From an uncultured Myxococcales bacterium (GTDB taxonomy: Bacteria; Myxococcota_A; UBA9042; DTJE01): a stretch of 64,000 nucleotides of DNA. The notes beneath the pieces were generated by a model, which did no database searches, was not told the DNA's origin, and worked only from the letters and a program-made list of their open reading frames with translations. Below are positions 62,521 to 64,000 of this stretch, one piece after another. Each line of letters begins with the position of its first letter. Position 1 is the first letter of the stretch. Location of the stretch: NCBI GenBank assembly GCA_903936705.1, contig CAIZWN010000035.1, forward strand, positions 1-64,000, in the 5' to 3' direction. A program made the position numbers and the translations under genes.

Positions 62521-63924
62521 ATGAACAGGAAACGCACCGCTGGCGGAACTGATGCATTGACGCTGAACATCCGTCCTGGAGAAGTGCCGCCGCCCAGCAG
62601 TCCCGAGGCTGAAACCGCCTTGCTGGGCACGATTCTTGTGGACCAGACAGCATTTCCATCGGCGGCGGAACATATTCGGTCGGAGGATTTTTTCGCACCG
62701 GCCCACCAGGCTATTTTCGATGCCATGACCCGTCTGTTCGAAATCGGGTCAGGCATTGATCCAGTAACGGTCGCCAACGCGCTGAGGACCCACGGGCAGC
62801 TAGAGGCAGCGGGTGGAATGGCCCGACTGTCCGCGCTGATCAACGATGCCGCACCATCGACCTCGGCCGAACACTTCGCGAAGATCGTCAAGGACAAGGC
62901 GCTGGTCCGGAACATGATCGCCACCGCCAGCGCCATCGTTTCCGAAGGTTACGGGGCCGAACTGGAACCCAAGGAGTTTCTGGACCGCGCCGAATCGAAG
63001 CTGTTCGCGGCAGGCGAGGCGCGACCGACCGGGACCATCAAGCGCCTGGATGAGGCGCTGGATGCGGCCATGTCCCGCATCGAACACCAGTACCTGCATC
63101 GCACCCATACGACAGGCATACCTACCGGATATCGCCATCTTGACGGCAAGTTGCTGGGACTTCAGAAATCCGATCTGATCATCATTGCGGCCCGCCCGTC
63201 GATGGGAAAGACATCCTTCGCCCTGAACCTGGCCCTCAACGCATCGCGTGCCGAACCACACCATCGGACGCTGTTCTGTTCACTTGAGATGTCCGAGCCG
63301 CAAATCACCGACCGCCTGCTGTGCATCCAGTCAATGGTCGAATCGGGGCGCATCCGCAAGGGCTGGCTGGTCCCGGCCGAACTGGAACACCTGCGATCGA
63401 CCAGGGAATTCATGCGGGACATCCCGATGTACATCGACGATTCGCCCAAGCTGACGGTTTTGGAACTGCGGGCAAAGGCCCGTCGAATGGCCAGACGCGA
63501 CGGCCTGGACCTGGTAATGGTTGACTACCTCCAGTTGATGGACCCGACCGACAAGAAAGTCAGCCGAGAACAGCAGATCAGCGAGATTTCACGGTCGCTG
63601 AAGGCACTTGCAAAGGAATTGCAGATTCCGGTCGTGGCGCTGTCCCAGTTGTCACGCGCCCCGGAACAGCGCCCAGGCAAGGATAAACGGCCGATCCTTT
63701 CGGACCTTCGTGAATCTGGAGCTATCGAACAGGACGCGGACGTCGTCATGTTTCTTTACCGTCCGGAATACTACGAACGCGAGGCGACGAAGGAAGAGGA
63801 CCGGAACGTCCTGGAAATCATTGTTGCCAAGCAACGAAACGGCCCCACGGGCAAGGTCAGGCTGACCTTCCGACCAGACACGATGACTGTTGCCGATCGC
63901 GAAGAAGAGGCCACTGAAGACTGA
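62521..63924 (+). CDS. dnaB: Replicative DNA helicase
   Basis: A 467-residue hexameric helicase: N-terminal collar domain (SPEAETALLGTILVDQTAF...FFAPAHQAIFDAM), linker, and RecA-like domain with Walker A ARPSMGKTSFAL, Walker B LVMVDYLQLM, LSQLSRAPEQR and the Arg-finger region FRPDTM. It is not interrupted by an intein. It starts at an ATG 7 nt after a -10 element and is divergent from mutL. Confidence 0.97.
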   Translation: MNRKRTAGGTDALTLNIRPGEVPPPSSPEAETALLGTILVDQTAFPSAAEHIRSEDFFAPAHQAIFDAMTRLFEIGSGIDPVTVANALRTHGQLEAAGGMARLSALINDAAPSTSAEHFAKIVKDKALVRNMIATASAIVSEGYGAELEPKEFLDRAESKLFAAGEARPTGTIKRLDEALDAAMSRIEHQYLHRTHTTGIPTGYRHLDGKLLGLQKSDLIIIAARPSMGKTSFALNLALNASRAEPHHRTLFCSLEMSEPQITDRLLCIQSMVESGRIRKGWLVPAELEHLRSTREFMRDIPMYIDDSPKLTVLELRAKARRMARRDGLDLVMVDYLQLMDPTDKKVSREQQISEISRSLKALAKELQIPVVALSQLSRAPEQRPGKDKRPILSDLRESGAIEQDADVVMFLYRPEYYEREATKEEDRNVLEIIVAKQRNGPTGKVRLTFRPDTMTVADREEEATED

Positions 63925-63961
63925 CGGTCGCCTCCAGTCAGAGTTTGCAAACCGTCAGTAC

Positions 63962-64000
63962 ATGTTGTTGTCGGAACTGCGCATCCGCGGCCGCTCGGAA
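63962..64000 (+). CDS. Possible start of a RecN-like gene, cut by the window end
   Basis: Thirteen codons, MLLSELRIRGRSE, start at an ATG 38 nt after dnaB and run off the window. A start such as ML(x)EL(x)IRN is typical of RecN repair ATPases, but 13 residues cannot prove it and no ribosome site is seen. Confidence 0.25.
   Translation, partial: MLLSELRIRGRSE

Noticed and set aside
62421-62936. N-terminal extension of the mutL frame
   Set aside because: It runs antisense to the first 400 nt of dnaB; MutL begins normally at 62420 with the GHKL start.
63921-63958. Inverted repeat CTGACGGT/ACCGTCAG after dnaB as a terminator
   Set aside because: An 8 bp stem with a 22 nt loop and no T-tract is not convincing; it may be chance.

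Overview
The window is a 64 kb stretch of chromosome from a GC-rich Gram-negative bacterium. It carries many signal-peptidase-II lipoproteins, a beta-barrel outer-membrane protein, L,D-transpeptidase and ComEC. The best lineage guess is an uncultured deltaproteobacterial (Myxococcota- or Bradymonadota-like) organism. The reasons are a very long S41 peptidase with extra C-terminal domains, TPR/PEGA proteins, large choice-of-anchor-D/von Willebrand A lipoproteins with Cys-rich inserts, and Asp/Val/Ala-repeat lipoproteins. A 2-hydroxyacyl-CoA dehydratase set with its activase suggests some anaerobic metabolism. No 16S gene is present, so the lineage is inference.

Layout. 0-7 kb (minus): a tightly coupled operon of S41 peptidase, TPR/PEGA protein, PSP1/RicT-like protein and a TatD nuclease-radical SAM fusion, then a small secreted helix-hairpin-helix protein. 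7-10 kb (plus): a large Ig-like lipoprotein. 10-12.4 kb (minus): nadC-birA-coaX. 12.6-15.9 kb (plus): a lipoprotein L,D-transpeptidase, a small coupled ORF and mtnA. 16.0-16.24 kb: tRNA-Gln and tRNA-Glu behind their own promoter. 16.3-32.5 kb (minus): one continuous str-S10-spc-alpha ribosomal cluster from rpsL to rplQ. It lacks tuf, rplC, rpmD, adk and map at their usual places; the absence of rplC (L3) is the most striking.

32.9-42.5 kb: two large paralogous VWA lipoproteins face each other as a roughly 3 kb inverted pair, with a YHYH/thermonuclease protein and ComEC between them. 42.5-43.8 kb: a second TPR/PEGA protein. 44.0-46.05 kb: a scrambled islet next to tRNA-Phe. It holds two decayed copies of the 9.6-10.1 kb region separated by a RelE-type toxin-antitoxin pair, plus a lower-GC lipoprotein. 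46.3-47.6 kb: tRNA-Phe, tRNA-Pro and a cation diffusion facilitator. 47.6-54.3 kb (minus): DUF1302 outer-membrane protein, DUF1329 protein, YCF48-like protein and an MMPL/RND transporter, which look like a multi-compartment export system. 54.4-58.6 kb (minus): a repeat lipoprotein and the 2-hydroxyacyl-CoA dehydratase trio. 58.7-64 kb: a DksA-type zinc-finger protein with a long Ala/Lys/Pro tail, mutL-miaA (minus) and divergent dnaB (plus), with a possible recN start at the edge.

Expression signals are unusually readable. Sigma-70-like promoters precede the tRNAs and rpsL. At four operon heads (S41 peptidase, nadC, mutL, dnaB) a -10-like hexamer lies only 6-7 nt before the start codon with no Shine-Dalgarno sequence, so these genes are probably translated from leaderless mRNAs. 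Genes inside operons generally have GGAGG-type sites and ATGA/GTGA overlaps.
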